Shown here in pieces: positions 1 through 7,795 of a DNA stretch of 64,000 nt (the first letter of the stretch is position 1; every line of letters begins with the position of its first letter). The stretch lies in NCBI RefSeq assembly GCF_937898475.1, contig NZ_CALEJS010000013.1, positions 310,001 through 374,000 on the forward strand, given 5' to 3'. Below the pieces are notes generated by a model. That model worked only from the letters and a program-made list of their open reading frames with translations, was not told where the DNA came from and did not search any database. Source of the stretch: an uncultured Chitinophaga sp. Lineage in GTDB: Bacteria; Bacteroidota; Bacteroidia; Chitinophagales; Chitinophagaceae. The translations under genes were made by a program, and so were the position numbers.

Positions 1-66
1 GTGGCCGCCGAATGGCTGGACGGCAAAAAAGGTATCTTTACCATGAAAGACGTGCTGAACCTTTAA
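1..66 (+). CDS. dapB: 4-hydroxy-tetrahydrodipicolinate reductase, C-terminal end (partial)
   Basis: Only the last 21 codons are present; the gene begins upstream of the window. The visible tail reads AAEWLDGKKGIFTMKDVLNL, which resembles the conserved DapB C-terminus (A-x-W-L-x-G-K-x-G-x-F-x-M-x-D-hL). DapB is the cytosolic NAD(P)H reductase of lysine and diaminopimelate synthesis. The stop codon runs directly into a short TTTGAAAG-type repeat and the promoter of the next gene. Identification rests on a short tail, so it is moderate. Confidence 0.6.
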   Translation: MAAEWLDGKKGIFTMKDVLNL

Positions 67-82
67 ACTTCAAACTTTTAAA
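65..82. repeat. Short TTTGAAAG-family word array after dapB
   Basis: AAACTTCAAACTTTTAAA overlaps the dapB stop. It is two copies of the 8-nt word CTTCAAAC/CTTTTAAA, the same family as the larger arrays at 561-697 and 17379-17449. Only one arm is visible here. Confidence 0.5.
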
Positions 83-90
83 TATATTTG
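83..90 (+). promoter_or_regulatory. Putative promoter -7 box of the Rrf2 gene
   Basis: TATATTTG matches the Bacteroidota -7 consensus TAnnTTTG exactly. It lies 44 nt before the ATG at 135, which predicts a leader of about 38 nt. I see no clear -33 TTG. Confidence 0.5.
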
Positions 91-134
91 CCTCCAACTA
101 GGCGCGTTCCCGGTGGGATGCAAATCGTATTTAT

Positions 135-551
135 ATGCTTTCAAAGAAAACACAATATGCCTTTCATGCCTTGATACACCTGGCTGAGAACTTGGATAAA
201 GGGCCCATCCTGATATCTGAGATCGCCCAGGAAAAGAATATCTCCATCAAATTCCTGGAGAATATTCTGCTGGAGCTGAAGAATGCAGGCATTTTAGGCA
301 GTAAGAAAGGAAAGGGCGGCGGTTATTACCTGATGCGCCCTCCCAAGGAGATCGCCCTTGCACGGATCATCCGTTTGCTGGATGGCCCTATTGCCCTCCT
401 CCCCTGCGTGAGCCTCAACTATTACGAGCGCTGCGAGAACTGTAAGGATGAGGCGGTATGCGGTTTGAACGATGTGATGAGCAAAGTGAGGGATGCTACT
501 CTTAAAATACTGGAAAACAAAACATTAAAAGACATTCTCACAAGAAACTGA
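135..551 (+). CDS. Rrf2-family transcriptional regulator with Cys cluster
   Basis: A 138-residue cytosolic DNA-binding protein. The N-terminal winged helix (about residues 1-75) has the Rrf2 start MLSKKTQYAFHALIHLA and the wing GSKKGKGGGYYL. The effector part carries Cys91, Cys100, Cys103 and Cys109 in P-C-x8-C-x2-C-x5-C, close to but not identical with the C-x5-C-x5-C spacing of IscR. This would allow a metal or iron-sulfur cluster. It stands directly upstream of cysH-cysD-cysN in the same direction, so a role in sulfur or cysteine control, like CymR or IscR-type proteins, is the simplest inference. A word-repeat hairpin and a separate promoter lie between it and cysH, so the two are probably not one transcript. 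Confidence 0.85.
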   Translation: MLSKKTQYAFHALIHLAENLDKGPILISEIAQEKNISIKFLENILLELKNAGILGSKKGKGGGYYLMRPPKEIALARIIRLLDGPIALLPCVSLNYYERCENCKDEAVCGLNDVMSKVRDATLKILENKTLKDILTRN

Positions 552-560
552 TCTTTGTAG

Positions 561-697
561 TTTGAAAGTTTGAAGGTTTAAAAGTTTGAAGGTGTTCCTG
601 CAGTATTGAGCTTCCTTCTGACTCTTAAACCTTCAAACTTTTAAACCATTGCCCCCAACTTTCAAACCCTCAAACTTTCAACCCCCAAACTTTATAC
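561..697. repeat. TTTGAAAG-family inverted word array
   Basis: The left arm (561-592) is four 8-nt words (TTTGAAAG, TTTGAAGG, TTTAAAAG, TTTGAAGG). The right arm (about 623-697) holds the complementary words in looser order. Positions 575-592 and 630-647 are perfect 18-bp complements around a 37-nt loop. It fills the gap between the Rrf2 gene and the cysH promoter, starting about 10 nt after the Rrf2 stop. Confidence 0.8.
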
Positions 698-740
698 TGT
701 CATTCGTGTAATTAAACCTATCTTTTTTATAGAGTTTATG

Positions 741-748
741 TATTTTTG
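741..748 (+). promoter_or_regulatory. Putative cysH promoter -7 box
   Basis: TATTTTTG is an exact TAnnTTTG match. A start about 7 nt downstream gives a leader of roughly 12 nt with TAAGGAAG before the ATG at 767. The TTG at 746 lies inside this box and is therefore not the translation start. Confidence 0.6.
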
Positions 749-766
749 TGCCAGCTAAGGAAGTAC

Positions 767-1450
767 ATGACAGACATTAAAGCAGCAATAGCCGGAATGT
801 CGGAGCCGGCTGGCATTCAATATCTTACCGAACAATTTCCGGGCGCAGTGGCCTTCTCCACCTCTTTTGGTCAGGAAGACCAGGTGCTGGCGGACATTAT
901 CTGGCGCAATCAGCTCCCGGTAAGGGTGTTTACGCTGGATACCGGCCGTCTTTTCCAGGAAACCTACGATCTTATGGACCTAACCCGGGCCCGTTACAAA
1001 CAGCCGTTTGAAATCTATTTCCCGGAAACTGCCGCAGTGGAAAAGCTGGTGGCAAAAAAAGGCATGAATAGCTTCTACGATTCTGTTGAGAACCGGAAGG
1101 AATGCTGTTATATCCGTAAAGTGGCGCCGCTGAACAGGGCGCTGCAGGGCGTAAAGGTGTGGATCACCGGACTGCGCGCAGAGCAGTCTGAAAACCGGCA
1201 GGGCCTGGAAGTACTGGAATGGGATGAAGCCCGTGGCCTGTACAAATATAACCCCCTGATCCACTGGTCCTATGAAGACATGCTGGCTTACCTGGATCAA
1301 TATAATGTTCCGTTCAATAAGCTGCACAACCAGGGCTTTATAAGCATTGGCTGCGCTCCCTGTACCCGGGCCATTGAACCAGGCGAACATCCCCGCGCCG
1401 GGCGCTGGTGGTGGGAAGAGTCTAAAAAAGAGTGCGGACTGCACGGATAA
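767..1450 (+). CDS. cysH: Assimilatory adenylyl-sulfate (APS) reductase, CysH family
   Basis: A 227-residue enzyme that reduces activated sulfate to sulfite in cysteine biosynthesis. The PP-loop-like segment FSTSFGQEDQ is at about residues 30-39. Cys113-Cys114 and Cys196-x2-Cys199 form the CC...CxxC motif that binds [4Fe-4S] in APS-type reductases, and the catalytic KECGLH lies at the C-terminus (Cys223). PAPS-specific enzymes lack the CC/CxxC set, so APS is the predicted substrate. This fits the absence of an APS kinase (cysC) here. The start is the ATG at 767, after TAAGGAAG. It heads a cysH-cysD-cysN run whose gaps are filled by word repeats. Confidence 0.92.
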   Translation: MTDIKAAIAGMSEPAGIQYLTEQFPGAVAFSTSFGQEDQVLADIIWRNQLPVRVFTLDTGRLFQETYDLMDLTRARYKQPFEIYFPETAAVEKLVAKKGMNSFYDSVENRKECCYIRKVAPLNRALQGVKVWITGLRAEQSENRQGLEVLEWDEARGLYKYNPLIHWSYEDMLAYLDQYNVPFNKLHNQGFISIGCAPCTRAIEPGEHPRAGRWWWEESKKECGLHG

Positions 1451-1550
1451 ATTAATAATTAATAATGAACAATGAATAATTAAGGAACGGGTGTTCCACC
1501 TGGCATTTGTGTAGAAAGTATTGTGGGTTCCTGATTATTCATTATTAATT
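1451..1550. repeat. ATTAATA-family inverted word array between cysH and cysD
   Basis: The left arm (1451-1487) consists of 7-nt words ATTAATA, ATTAATA, ATGAACA, ATGAATA, ATTAAGG. The right arm (1526-1550) is the complement, but one word shorter: the left arm carries the additional ACAATGA. The loop is about 38 nt. The inner edge GGAAC/GGTTCC also occurs in the related array at 24225-24295. The array begins immediately after the cysH stop. Confidence 0.8.
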
Positions 1551-1561
1551 ACTTTTACGAT

Positions 1562-2470
1562 ATGAGTAATAAAATACAATGGGAGTTTCCGCAGGCACTG
1601 GAAGATGAGGCTATTTACATTCTCCGTGAAACGGCAGCGCAGTTTGAGCGGCCGGCAATCCTGTTCTCGGGAGGTAAAGATTCTATTACTATTGTGCGGC
1701 TGGCACAGAAAGCTTTTTACCCGGGAAAGATCCCCTTTCCCCTGCTGCATATAGACACCGGTCATAATTTCCCTGAGACCCTGGAGTTCCGCGATCAGCT
1801 GGTGGCCTCACTGGGAGTAGACCTGGTGGTACGCAACGTGCAGGATAGCATTGACCAGGGCAAAGTACAGGAAGAAACCGGTAAATATGCCAGCCGTAAC
1901 GCCTTACAGACCGTTACCCTGCTGGACGCCATTGAAGAACTGAAATTTGACGCCTGTATAGGAGGCGCCCGCCGCGATGAAGAGAAAGCCCGCGCCAAGG
2001 AAAGGATCTTTTCCGTACGCGATGAGTTTGGCCAGTGGAATGCTAAAATGCAACGCCCCGAACTGTTTGATATGCTGAACGGCAAAATCCATATAGGCGA
2101 GCAGGTAAGGGTATTCCCCATCTCCAACTGGACAGAGCTGGATGTATGGAACTACATCCGCCGCGAAAAGCTGGATATTCCATCTATCTACTTCTCCCAC
2201 GAAAGAGAGATCATAGAACGAGACGGCATGTATTGGCCCTATTCACCCTTCCTGAACACAACGGAAGAAGAAGTACCCTTCCGCCAGAAAGTAAGGTTCC
2301 GTACCGTGGGCGATATGACCTGTACCGCAGCCGTGATCTCCGAAGCAGATAAACTGGAAGATATTATCTCAGAAATACTGGAAGCGAAGATATCTGAAAG
2401 AGGCGCCAGGATTGACGACAAACGTTCTGAAGCCGCCATGGAAAAAAGGAAGCAGGCAGGATATTTCTAA
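1562..2470 (+). CDS. cysD: Sulfate adenylyltransferase subunit 2
   Basis: A 302-residue catalytic subunit of ATP sulfurylase, forming APS from ATP and sulfate in the cytosol with the GTPase CysN. The PP-loop SGGKDS is at residues 36-41. The conserved GGARRDEEKARAKER is at 134-148, and the family hallmark PISNWTELDVWNYI follows. The length equals that of the usual CysD. The ATG at 1562 directly follows the right arm of a repeat. The gene is followed by cysN with a 103-nt gap that is almost entirely another repeat family. Confidence 0.95.
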   Translation: MSNKIQWEFPQALEDEAIYILRETAAQFERPAILFSGGKDSITIVRLAQKAFYPGKIPFPLLHIDTGHNFPETLEFRDQLVASLGVDLVVRNVQDSIDQGKVQEETGKYASRNALQTVTLLDAIEELKFDACIGGARRDEEKARAKERIFSVRDEFGQWNAKMQRPELFDMLNGKIHIGEQVRVFPISNWTELDVWNYIRREKLDIPSIYFSHEREIIERDGMYWPYSPFLNTTEEEVPFRQKVRFRTVGDMTCTAAVISEADKLEDIISEILEAKISERGARIDDKRSEAAMEKRKQAGYF

Positions 2471-2567
2471 ACAGCAGCTGGCTAGCAGCTATCCGCTTTC
2501 AGCCGCTTTCATATACTGATAAATTTTTTTGATTGCTGACAGCCAGGAGCTGACAGCTAAAAGCTTA
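2470..2567. repeat. GCTGTTA-family inverted word array between cysD and cysN
   Basis: The left arm (about 2470-2495) contains CAGCAGCTGGCTAGCAGCTA; the right arm (about 2533-2567) contains GCTGACAGCCAGGAGCTGAC and then AGCTAAAAGC. The arms are imperfect complements of degenerate AGCTGTT/AGCTATT words. The array starts at the cysD stop and ends 6 nt before the cysN ATG. Confidence 0.7.
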
Positions 2568-2573
2568 ATAAAC

Positions 2574-3821
2574 ATGGAGGTTTTACGTATAGCCACTTCC
2601 GGAAGTGTGGATGATGGTAAGAGCACACTGATAGGCCGTTTATTATACGACACCAATTCTATCCCCCAGGATAAGCTGGAGGCGCTGCATGCGGCCAGCA
2701 AACGTAAGGGACTTGACTTTACAGACCTGTCGTTATTAACAGACGGCCTGGTGGCTGAGCGGGAACAGGGTATAACCATAGACGTGGCGCATATTTACTT
2801 TTCCACGCCTACCCGTAAATATATCATTGCCGATACGCCGGGTCACGTGGAATATACGCGTAACATGGTGACCGGCGCTTCCAATGCGCAGGTTTCCCTG
2901 ATTCTGATCGATGCCCGCAAAGGTATTGTAGAACAGACTTATCGCCATTTCTTCATTGCCAACTTGCTGCGTATTGAGCACCTGGTGGTATGTATCAATA
3001 AAATGGACCTGGTGAATTACAGCGAAACCCGCTTTAACGAGATCGTGGCGGATTTTCAGCTGCTGTTACAGCAGGCTGCCTTCAAGGAGCAGGTGGTGGA
3101 GTTCATTCCCATCTCTTCCCTGTATGGCGAGAACCTGGCCACCCGCTCTGAAAAGATCGGCTGGTTCAAGGGCGCTCCCCTGCTGGAATACCTGGAGCAG
3201 ATCAGCTTTGACCGTGAAGACAGGCAGCACCCCGCCCGCTTCCCGGTGCAGTTTGTAATACGCCCCAGAACAGAAGCCTACCACGATTTCCGCGGCTTTG
3301 CCGGTAAGGTGGCCAGCGGCCATTTCAGCACAGGCGATGAAGTGATCTCACTGCCTTCCATGCAGAAGAGCCGCATCAAGTCTATCGAGCAATTTGAAAC
3401 GCAGCTGTCTACCGCGCATGCAGGCGACAGTGTGGTGATCACCCTGGAAGACGAGATAGACACCAGCCGTGGCAATATGCTGGCTAAGCCGGATAATGTA
3501 CCCGCTGCCCTGAAAGAGATCACCGCGCAGGTGTGCTGGATGGATCAGCAAAAACTGGTGTCCGGTAAAACTTACCTGCTGCAGCATGGCATTAACCGTG
3601 TAAAAGCAAAAGTGCAGCAGATCCACCATGTGATTGAAGTAACTACCAACCGTACCGTAGAGGATAAGAAAGAGCTGGGGCTGAATGATATTGGTAAGAT
3701 TACGTTGAAAACAGCACAGCCGATATTTGGCGATGCTTACCCGGTGAACCCCGCTAATGGCGCGTTTATACTGGTGGATGAGTTTAGCAATGCAACGGTG
3801 GCGGTGGGATTTATTGAGTAG
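2574..3821 (+). CDS. cysN: Sulfate adenylyltransferase subunit 1 (GTPase)
   Basis: A 415-residue EF-Tu-like GTPase that drives APS formation by CysD. The P-loop GSVDDGKST is at residues 10-18, the switch I region EREQGITID at 62-70, DTPGH at 87-91 and NKMD at 142-145, followed by the beta-barrel domains. There is no C-terminal APS kinase domain, which fused CysNC proteins of more than 600 residues have; this agrees with an APS-reducing CysH. The frame is open upstream to 2529, but that stretch encodes the word repeat, so the ATG at 2574 is chosen. Sulfite reductase genes are not in this window. Confidence 0.95.
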   Translation: MEVLRIATSGSVDDGKSTLIGRLLYDTNSIPQDKLEALHAASKRKGLDFTDLSLLTDGLVAEREQGITIDVAHIYFSTPTRKYIIADTPGHVEYTRNMVTGASNAQVSLILIDARKGIVEQTYRHFFIANLLRIEHLVVCINKMDLVNYSETRFNEIVADFQLLLQQAAFKEQVVEFIPISSLYGENLATRSEKIGWFKGAPLLEYLEQISFDREDRQHPARFPVQFVIRPRTEAYHDFRGFAGKVASGHFSTGDEVISLPSMQKSRIKSIEQFETQLSTAHAGDSVVITLEDEIDTSRGNMLAKPDNVPAALKEITAQVCWMDQQKLVSGKTYLLQHGINRVKAKVQQIHHVIEVTTNRTVEDKKELGLNDIGKITLKTAQPIFGDAYPVNPANGAFILVDEFSNATVAVGFIE

Positions 3822-3911
3822 AAATGAAGCGTATACTATAAAGTGATCGTGTCGCGTAATTACGGGAATGGTCTTTAATAGCATCACTGCGCGGGGAGTA
3901 AAATGGTTTTT

Positions 3912-4039
3912 AGTCACGTCATTGCGAGGAGCAATGCGCAAGCATATGAGCAAGGGGCGACGAAGCAATCTTTTTGGCTAAAGGATTGCTTCGCCGCCCC
4001 TCGCGCTTTTTCCCTGCGGCGCCTCGCAATGACGTGACT
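3912..4039. repeat. Cruciform element of the GTCATTGCGAG type
   Basis: The outer arms AGTCACGTCATTGCGAGG (3912-3929) and CCTCGCAATGACGTGACT (4022-4039) are perfect 18-bp complements. The inner arms GGGGCGACGAAGCAATC (3954-3970) and GATTGCTTCGCCGCCCC (3984-4000) pair with one G:T-type difference. Degraded copies (CCGCAATGACG and similar) continue to about 4090. The element lies between the cysN stop and the convergent phosphodiesterase gene. Short reading frames across it are artefacts. GTCATTGCGAG...GAAGCAATC repeats are familiar from many bacterial genomes; their function is unknown to me. Confidence 0.85.
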
Positions 4040-4113
4040 GAAGACCCGTTGCTCCGCAATGACGCATCTGAAGACCGGTTGTTCCGCACAATAACGACAC
4101 TAAAGCCCCGCAA

Positions 4114-4932
4114 TTATCTATTAAAGAAACGGTCAAATTCAGAATCCACCTGGAAGTATTGCACGCCCCATGCTTTGAGCCTGGCAGCATCGCGGCCTGC
4201 CATGGTGTAGGGCCGGGCCCTCTTACGGTAGCGGCTCCAGTTAAGTACGCCTACTACCATGATACCTTGTGCCTGTGCCCATTTAACATCATCTTCCGTC
4301 ATGGTACCAGCATCACCGAAGAGGTAGTAGAAATCGGGGTTGAAGCCAGGCTTCTGGGTGTTTACCTCCAGCTGCTGACGGGTGCAGCTTAATTTTATTT
4401 TTCCTGTGAAAAAGTCGGTAGATTCATCAGTGCCGATCATCATAGCCTGCTTATCCAGGCCGTGTTGCTGCAGGAGGCTAAGCAACTTGTTAAAAAGAGC
4501 GGTATCAAGGCCGGCGATCTTATTATCCAGCATTACCTGGATGCGGCCGCTGCAACTGGCCAATGCATCTTCCAGCCTGACCACCTGTGTTCCCCGGGGC
4601 GTTCGCAGCTGGCTGATCTCATCCCAGGTCATGGAAGACACGGATTTATCCACCCCGTAAAAGCGTTTAAAGGTATGATCGTGGTGTATAATGAGCACGC
4701 TGTCTTTAGTAACGCGAAGGTCCATTTCCACCATCCAATAACCGCGCTCCACCGCATCTTGCAGGGCGTGAAGGCTGTTCTCTGGATTGATGCTGCCTAC
4801 CACCCCGCCCCTGTGCGCAATGAGGTAATAACGCCCAAAACCCTTGCTGGGCAGGCTTGTTTGACCAAAAGCGTGCGGGGATAGCAAACAAAAGCTTAAT
4901 ACGAGTAATAGCTCCCCCATTCTCTTTTTCAT
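4114..4932 (-). CDS. Exported glycerophosphodiester phosphodiesterase-family protein
   Basis: A 272-residue GDPD-family TIM-barrel hydrolase, expected to act on glycerophosphodiesters in the periplasm. A signal peptide (residues 1-23, ending AFG) is followed by the catalytic signature HRGG (40-43), PENS (50-53), E-M-D (69-71) and HHDH (83-86). The family uses His-Arg, Glu-x-Asp and His residues for metal binding and acid-base catalysis, and all are visible. It is short for the family but complete. It converges on cysN, with the cruciform element between them. The exact substrate is not evident. Confidence 0.85.
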   Translation of the reverse strand: MKKRMGELLLVLSFCLLSPHAFGQTSLPSKGFGRYYLIAHRGGVVGSINPENSLHALQDAVERGYWMVEMDLRVTKDSVLIIHHDHTFKRFYGVDKSVSSMTWDEISQLRTPRGTQVVRLEDALASCSGRIQVMLDNKIAGLDTALFNKLLSLLQQHGLDKQAMMIGTDESTDFFTGKIKLSCTRQQLEVNTQKPGFNPDFYYLFGDAGTMTEDDVKWAQAQGIMVVGVLNWSRYRKRARPYTMAGRDAARLKAWGVQYFQVDSEFDRFFNR

Positions 4933-5295
4933 CCGGAAAGATTGATTTTTCGGGTCAATGGAACCTTTTGCGCTATTACACCTTTACGTGGTGTACGCTG
5001 CCGGTTTCACAAAGCATCCTAAATTTTACTGATAAAATAACAAGATTGGCAGACCCATCAAAATGAAAAATGCTTTTATTGCTCACTTTGTTCACTGTCA
5101 GATGCTGTGCACAATGCTAACCAATTTATATGCCATTGTAAATGATGGCATACCGTGGTACACATGCGTCCGTTAAAGCATTACACTATTTAAAAAAATA
5201 GTAATCACCGATGGTACTGCCATCCCGTTTTCCCTTTCTATAGGAAAATGCGGATAAAAGGACACACAGGATAGTTATCAGAAAAACAGGGTGGA
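4933..5295. other. Gene-free stretch between two minus-strand genes
   Basis: This stretch of 363 nt is AT-rich and has no supported reading frame. The only structure I see is a small inverted repeat, ATGCCAT/ATGGCAT (5130-5136 and 5145-5151). It should hold the promoter of the phosphodiesterase gene, but I found no good -7 box. Confidence 0.4.
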
Positions 5296-6234
5296 TTAAA
5301 GGTTCTTTAGCATATCCGTTACCATTTTAGGTAAGTCGTACTCAGGCTTCCATCCCCAGTCGGTGCGGGCCAGCTGGTCGTCAATACTCTTAGGCCAGCT
5401 GTCAGCTATCTGTTGCCTGTAGTCAGGGTCATAGCTGATGGCAAAATTAGGAATATGCTTTTTTATTTCCGCAGCAATTTCTTTCGGAGAGAAGCTCATT
5501 GCGCCCAGGTTATAGGAAGAGCGTACCGAAATCTTCTGCTGATCTGCCTCCATCAGCTCTATGGTAGCGCGGATGGCATCCGGCATATACATCATGGGCA
5601 GATAGGTATCTTCAGAAAGGAAGCAGGTATATTTCTTATGCTCCAGGGCCTCATGAAAGATCTCAATGGCGTAGTCTGTAGTGCCGCCGCCGGGAGCCGA
5701 TTTATAGCTGATCAGGCCCGGGTAGCGCAGGCTTCTTACATCCACGTTATAACGGTGCTGGTAGTACTCGCACCAGCGCTCGCCCGCAAATTTACTGATG
5801 CCATAAATGGTGGTAGGTTCAATAACGGTATGCTGGGGGGTGGTTTCCTTGGGAGAATTGGGACCGAATACGGCAATGGAGCTGGGCCAGTATATTTTAT
5901 CCAGGTTCTCTTCTTTCGCGATGTCCAATACGTTGAGCAGGCTTTGCATGTTGATATGCCAGGCAAGCAGCGGGTTCTTTTCGCCGGTAGCAGACAGGAT
6001 AGCGGCCAGGAGGTAGATCTGCGTGATGTTGTGACGGATCACCAGCACGTGCAGCATCTCCTTGTTCATTACATCCAGTGAAACATAGGGACCGCTGCCT
6101 TTCAACAGATCGTGCTCTTCCCGGAGGTCAGAAGCCACTACATTTGCCCCACCATACATCTTCCTCAATGCCAGGGTCAGCTCAACACCTATTTGCCCGC
6201 AGGCGCCTATTACAAGAATCTTGTCTTTCTTCAT
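5296..6234 (-). CDS. L-threonine 3-dehydrogenase, SDR type
   Basis: A 312-residue NAD-dependent epimerase/dehydratase-like enzyme. The Rossmann motif GACGQIG is at residues 10-16. The catalytic pair is Tyr144-x3-Lys148 in TIYGISKFAGE, preceded by SSIAVFGP. The segment RYPGLIS...PGGGTTDYA is typical of the short-chain threonine 3-dehydrogenases, which oxidise L-threonine to 2-amino-3-ketobutyrate in the cytosol. Length matches this subfamily. It stands alone, and the KBL lyase partner is not in the window. Other NAD-epimerase activities are possible, but the motif set favours threonine dehydrogenase. Confidence 0.85.
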   Translation of the reverse strand: MKKDKILVIGACGQIGVELTLALRKMYGGANVVASDLREEHDLLKGSGPYVSLDVMNKEMLHVLVIRHNITQIYLLAAILSATGEKNPLLAWHINMQSLLNVLDIAKEENLDKIYWPSSIAVFGPNSPKETTPQHTVIEPTTIYGISKFAGERWCEYYQHRYNVDVRSLRYPGLISYKSAPGGGTTDYAIEIFHEALEHKKYTCFLSEDTYLPMMYMPDAIRATIELMEADQQKISVRSSYNLGAMSFSPKEIAAEIKKHIPNFAISYDPDYRQQIADSWPKSIDDQLARTDWGWKPEYDLPKMVTDMLKNL

Positions 6235-6429
6235 ATTGAATTTTGCTCCGTAATATTAATTGCTTCGTTGAAATCCAGGAACAGGGCACAACAGTACTTG
6301 ACAATGTTTCAACAATCCGCGCCGGGCAAGGCGCTGTAACGTATCGCATTTGTGAAGCCTGTTACAATATTATGACAATTTAAACATTTGGCGGATTCCG
6401 TACCTTTACCTCCTGAAAAAAAAGCAACG

Positions 6430-7263
6430 ATGAAACACCTGAAAGCATTATTCAAGGAGCAATATAATCCAGACAATTTTTTCCTGATAGCCGGGCCTTG
6501 TGTAGTAGAGAACGAAGAGCTGCTGATGACGGTAGCAGAGAAAGTTTCAGGCATCTGCAAAAGACTGCATATCCCTTACATTTTCAAAGCGTCTTACCGT
6601 AAAGCCAACCGTACCAGCATACATTCATTCACAGGTGTAGGGGATGTAGAAGGGCTGGACCTGCTGCAAAAAACCGGCAAGGCATTTAACCTGCCCGTAA
6701 CCTCTGATATTCACTCTGCAGCTGAAGCTGCCATGGCTGCCGCATATGTAGATGTGCTGCAGATCCCCGCGTTCTTATGCCGCCAGACAGACATCCTGCT
6801 GGCAGCTGCGGAAACCGGTAAGGTAGTGAACGTAAAGAAAGGCCAGTTTGTAAGCGGAGACGCCATGAAATTTGCCGTTGAAAAGATCAAACAGGCAGGC
6901 AATAACCAGGTGATCCTGACGGAACGCGGCACCACCTTTGGTTACCAGGACCTGGTAGTAGACTACCGGAATATTCCCATCATGAAACATCACGGCGTGC
7001 CTGTGGTGATGGATTGTACCCACTCCCTCCAGCAGCCTAACCAAAGCAGCGGTGTTACCGGCGGTAACCCGCAGATGATCGCTACCATCGCAAAAGCGGC
7101 TATCGCCACAGGCGCGGATGGCCTCTTCATAGAAACACACCCGGAACCTTCCAAAGCCTTGTCTGACGGCGCCAACATGCTTCAGCTGGACCGCCTGGAA
7201 GAATTACTGGAACAGCTGGTGCGCATCCGCGAAGCGGTAAGGGAAAATGTAGCGATCGGATAG
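6430..7263 (+). CDS. kdsA: 3-deoxy-8-phosphooctulonate (KDO-8-P) synthase
   Basis: A 277-residue aldolase that condenses phosphoenolpyruvate with arabinose 5-phosphate, the first committed step of KDO synthesis for lipopolysaccharide. AGPCVVEN is at residues 21-28 and KASYRKANRTS at 53-63. Further on come DIHS, RQTD, NVKKGQF, LTERGTTFGYQ and DCTHS, all family-typical. Asn60 in KANR marks KdsA rather than DAHP synthase. The Cys in GPC hints at the metal-dependent class, but this is not certain. The ATG at 6430 (MKHLKALF) is preferred over an upstream TTG at 6388. Confidence 0.95.
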   Translation: MKHLKALFKEQYNPDNFFLIAGPCVVENEELLMTVAEKVSGICKRLHIPYIFKASYRKANRTSIHSFTGVGDVEGLDLLQKTGKAFNLPVTSDIHSAAEAAMAAAYVDVLQIPAFLCRQTDILLAAAETGKVVNVKKGQFVSGDAMKFAVEKIKQAGNNQVILTERGTTFGYQDLVVDYRNIPIMKHHGVPVVMDCTHSLQQPNQSSGVTGGNPQMIATIAKAAIATGADGLFIETHPEPSKALSDGANMLQLDRLEELLEQLVRIREAVRENVAIG

Positions 7264-7314
7264 CGAATCTGCTGATTTTTCATTAAATTCATACTACACT
7301 AAACCCATCTCACC

Positions 7315-7719
7315 ATGATCCGTTTACATGATGTAAAAACAGGTGATACCGTATTAGTAAAGTATGAAGGCGAACTGCTGGAAGGCAAGGTACTGGAGGT
7401 GAACGCGGAAGACAAACAGGCTTGTGTGCTGACCCACGAACAGCAGGATTTCTGGTATAGCCTGGACGACCTCTACCCTATCCCCCTGGATGAAACCCAG
7501 CTGCTGCGGCTGAAGTTCCAGAAAGACGAAGCGCAGTCTAGCAATGGCAGCGGTGTAGTGTATGTGCGCGGGCCTTTCAGCGTAAGGCTGTACCAGCAGG
7601 AAGGGCAGGATCTTGTTCGCCTGGATTACCGGGATGAACACCGTGAGATCAAAGGACCGCTGACCGTTAACCAGCTGCAGAACCATTATCACGGAATGAC
7701 AAATTTCCACCTCGAATAG
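7315..7719 (+). CDS. Hypothetical protein, beta-rich
   Basis: A 134-residue soluble protein, not recognised. The N-terminal part (residues 5-50: GDTVLVKYEGELLEGKVLEV) resembles an SH3/KOW-like barrel; the rest is polar beta-rich sequence without Cys clusters, signal peptide or membrane segments. It follows kdsA by 51 nt in the same direction and is closed by a strong terminator at 7738-7775, so it may be the last gene of a kdsA transcript. The start is the only in-frame ATG near the 5' end. Confidence 0.7.
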   Translation: MIRLHDVKTGDTVLVKYEGELLEGKVLEVNAEDKQACVLTHEQQDFWYSLDDLYPIPLDETQLLRLKFQKDEAQSSNGSGVVYVRGPFSVRLYQQEGQDLVRLDYRDEHREIKGPLTVNQLQNHYHGMTNFHLE

Positions 7720-7737
7720 CAGGTTATCCTGCATAAG

Positions 7738-7775
7738 AAAAAACCTCCAGAGGTAAAGATCTCCGGAGGTTTTTC
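7738..7775 (+). terminator. Rho-independent terminator after the kdsA/hypothetical unit
   Basis: AAACCTCC (7741-7748) pairs with GGAGGTTT (7765-7772), and the stem continues with GAG (7750-7752)/CTC (7761-7763). It is preceded by an A-run and followed by TTTT, so it may work in both directions for the convergent gene at 7796. Confidence 0.85.
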
Positions 7776-7795
7776 TATTTGCATCTATGCTTGTT

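Noticed and set aside
2529..2573. Longer start for cysN
   Set aside because: The stretch encodes the GCTGTTA word repeat and begins with TTG; the GTPase N-terminus fits the ATG at 2574.
3974..4210. Short open frames on both strands after cysN
   Set aside because: They are read from the cruciform repeat and from the antisense strand of the phosphodiesterase gene.
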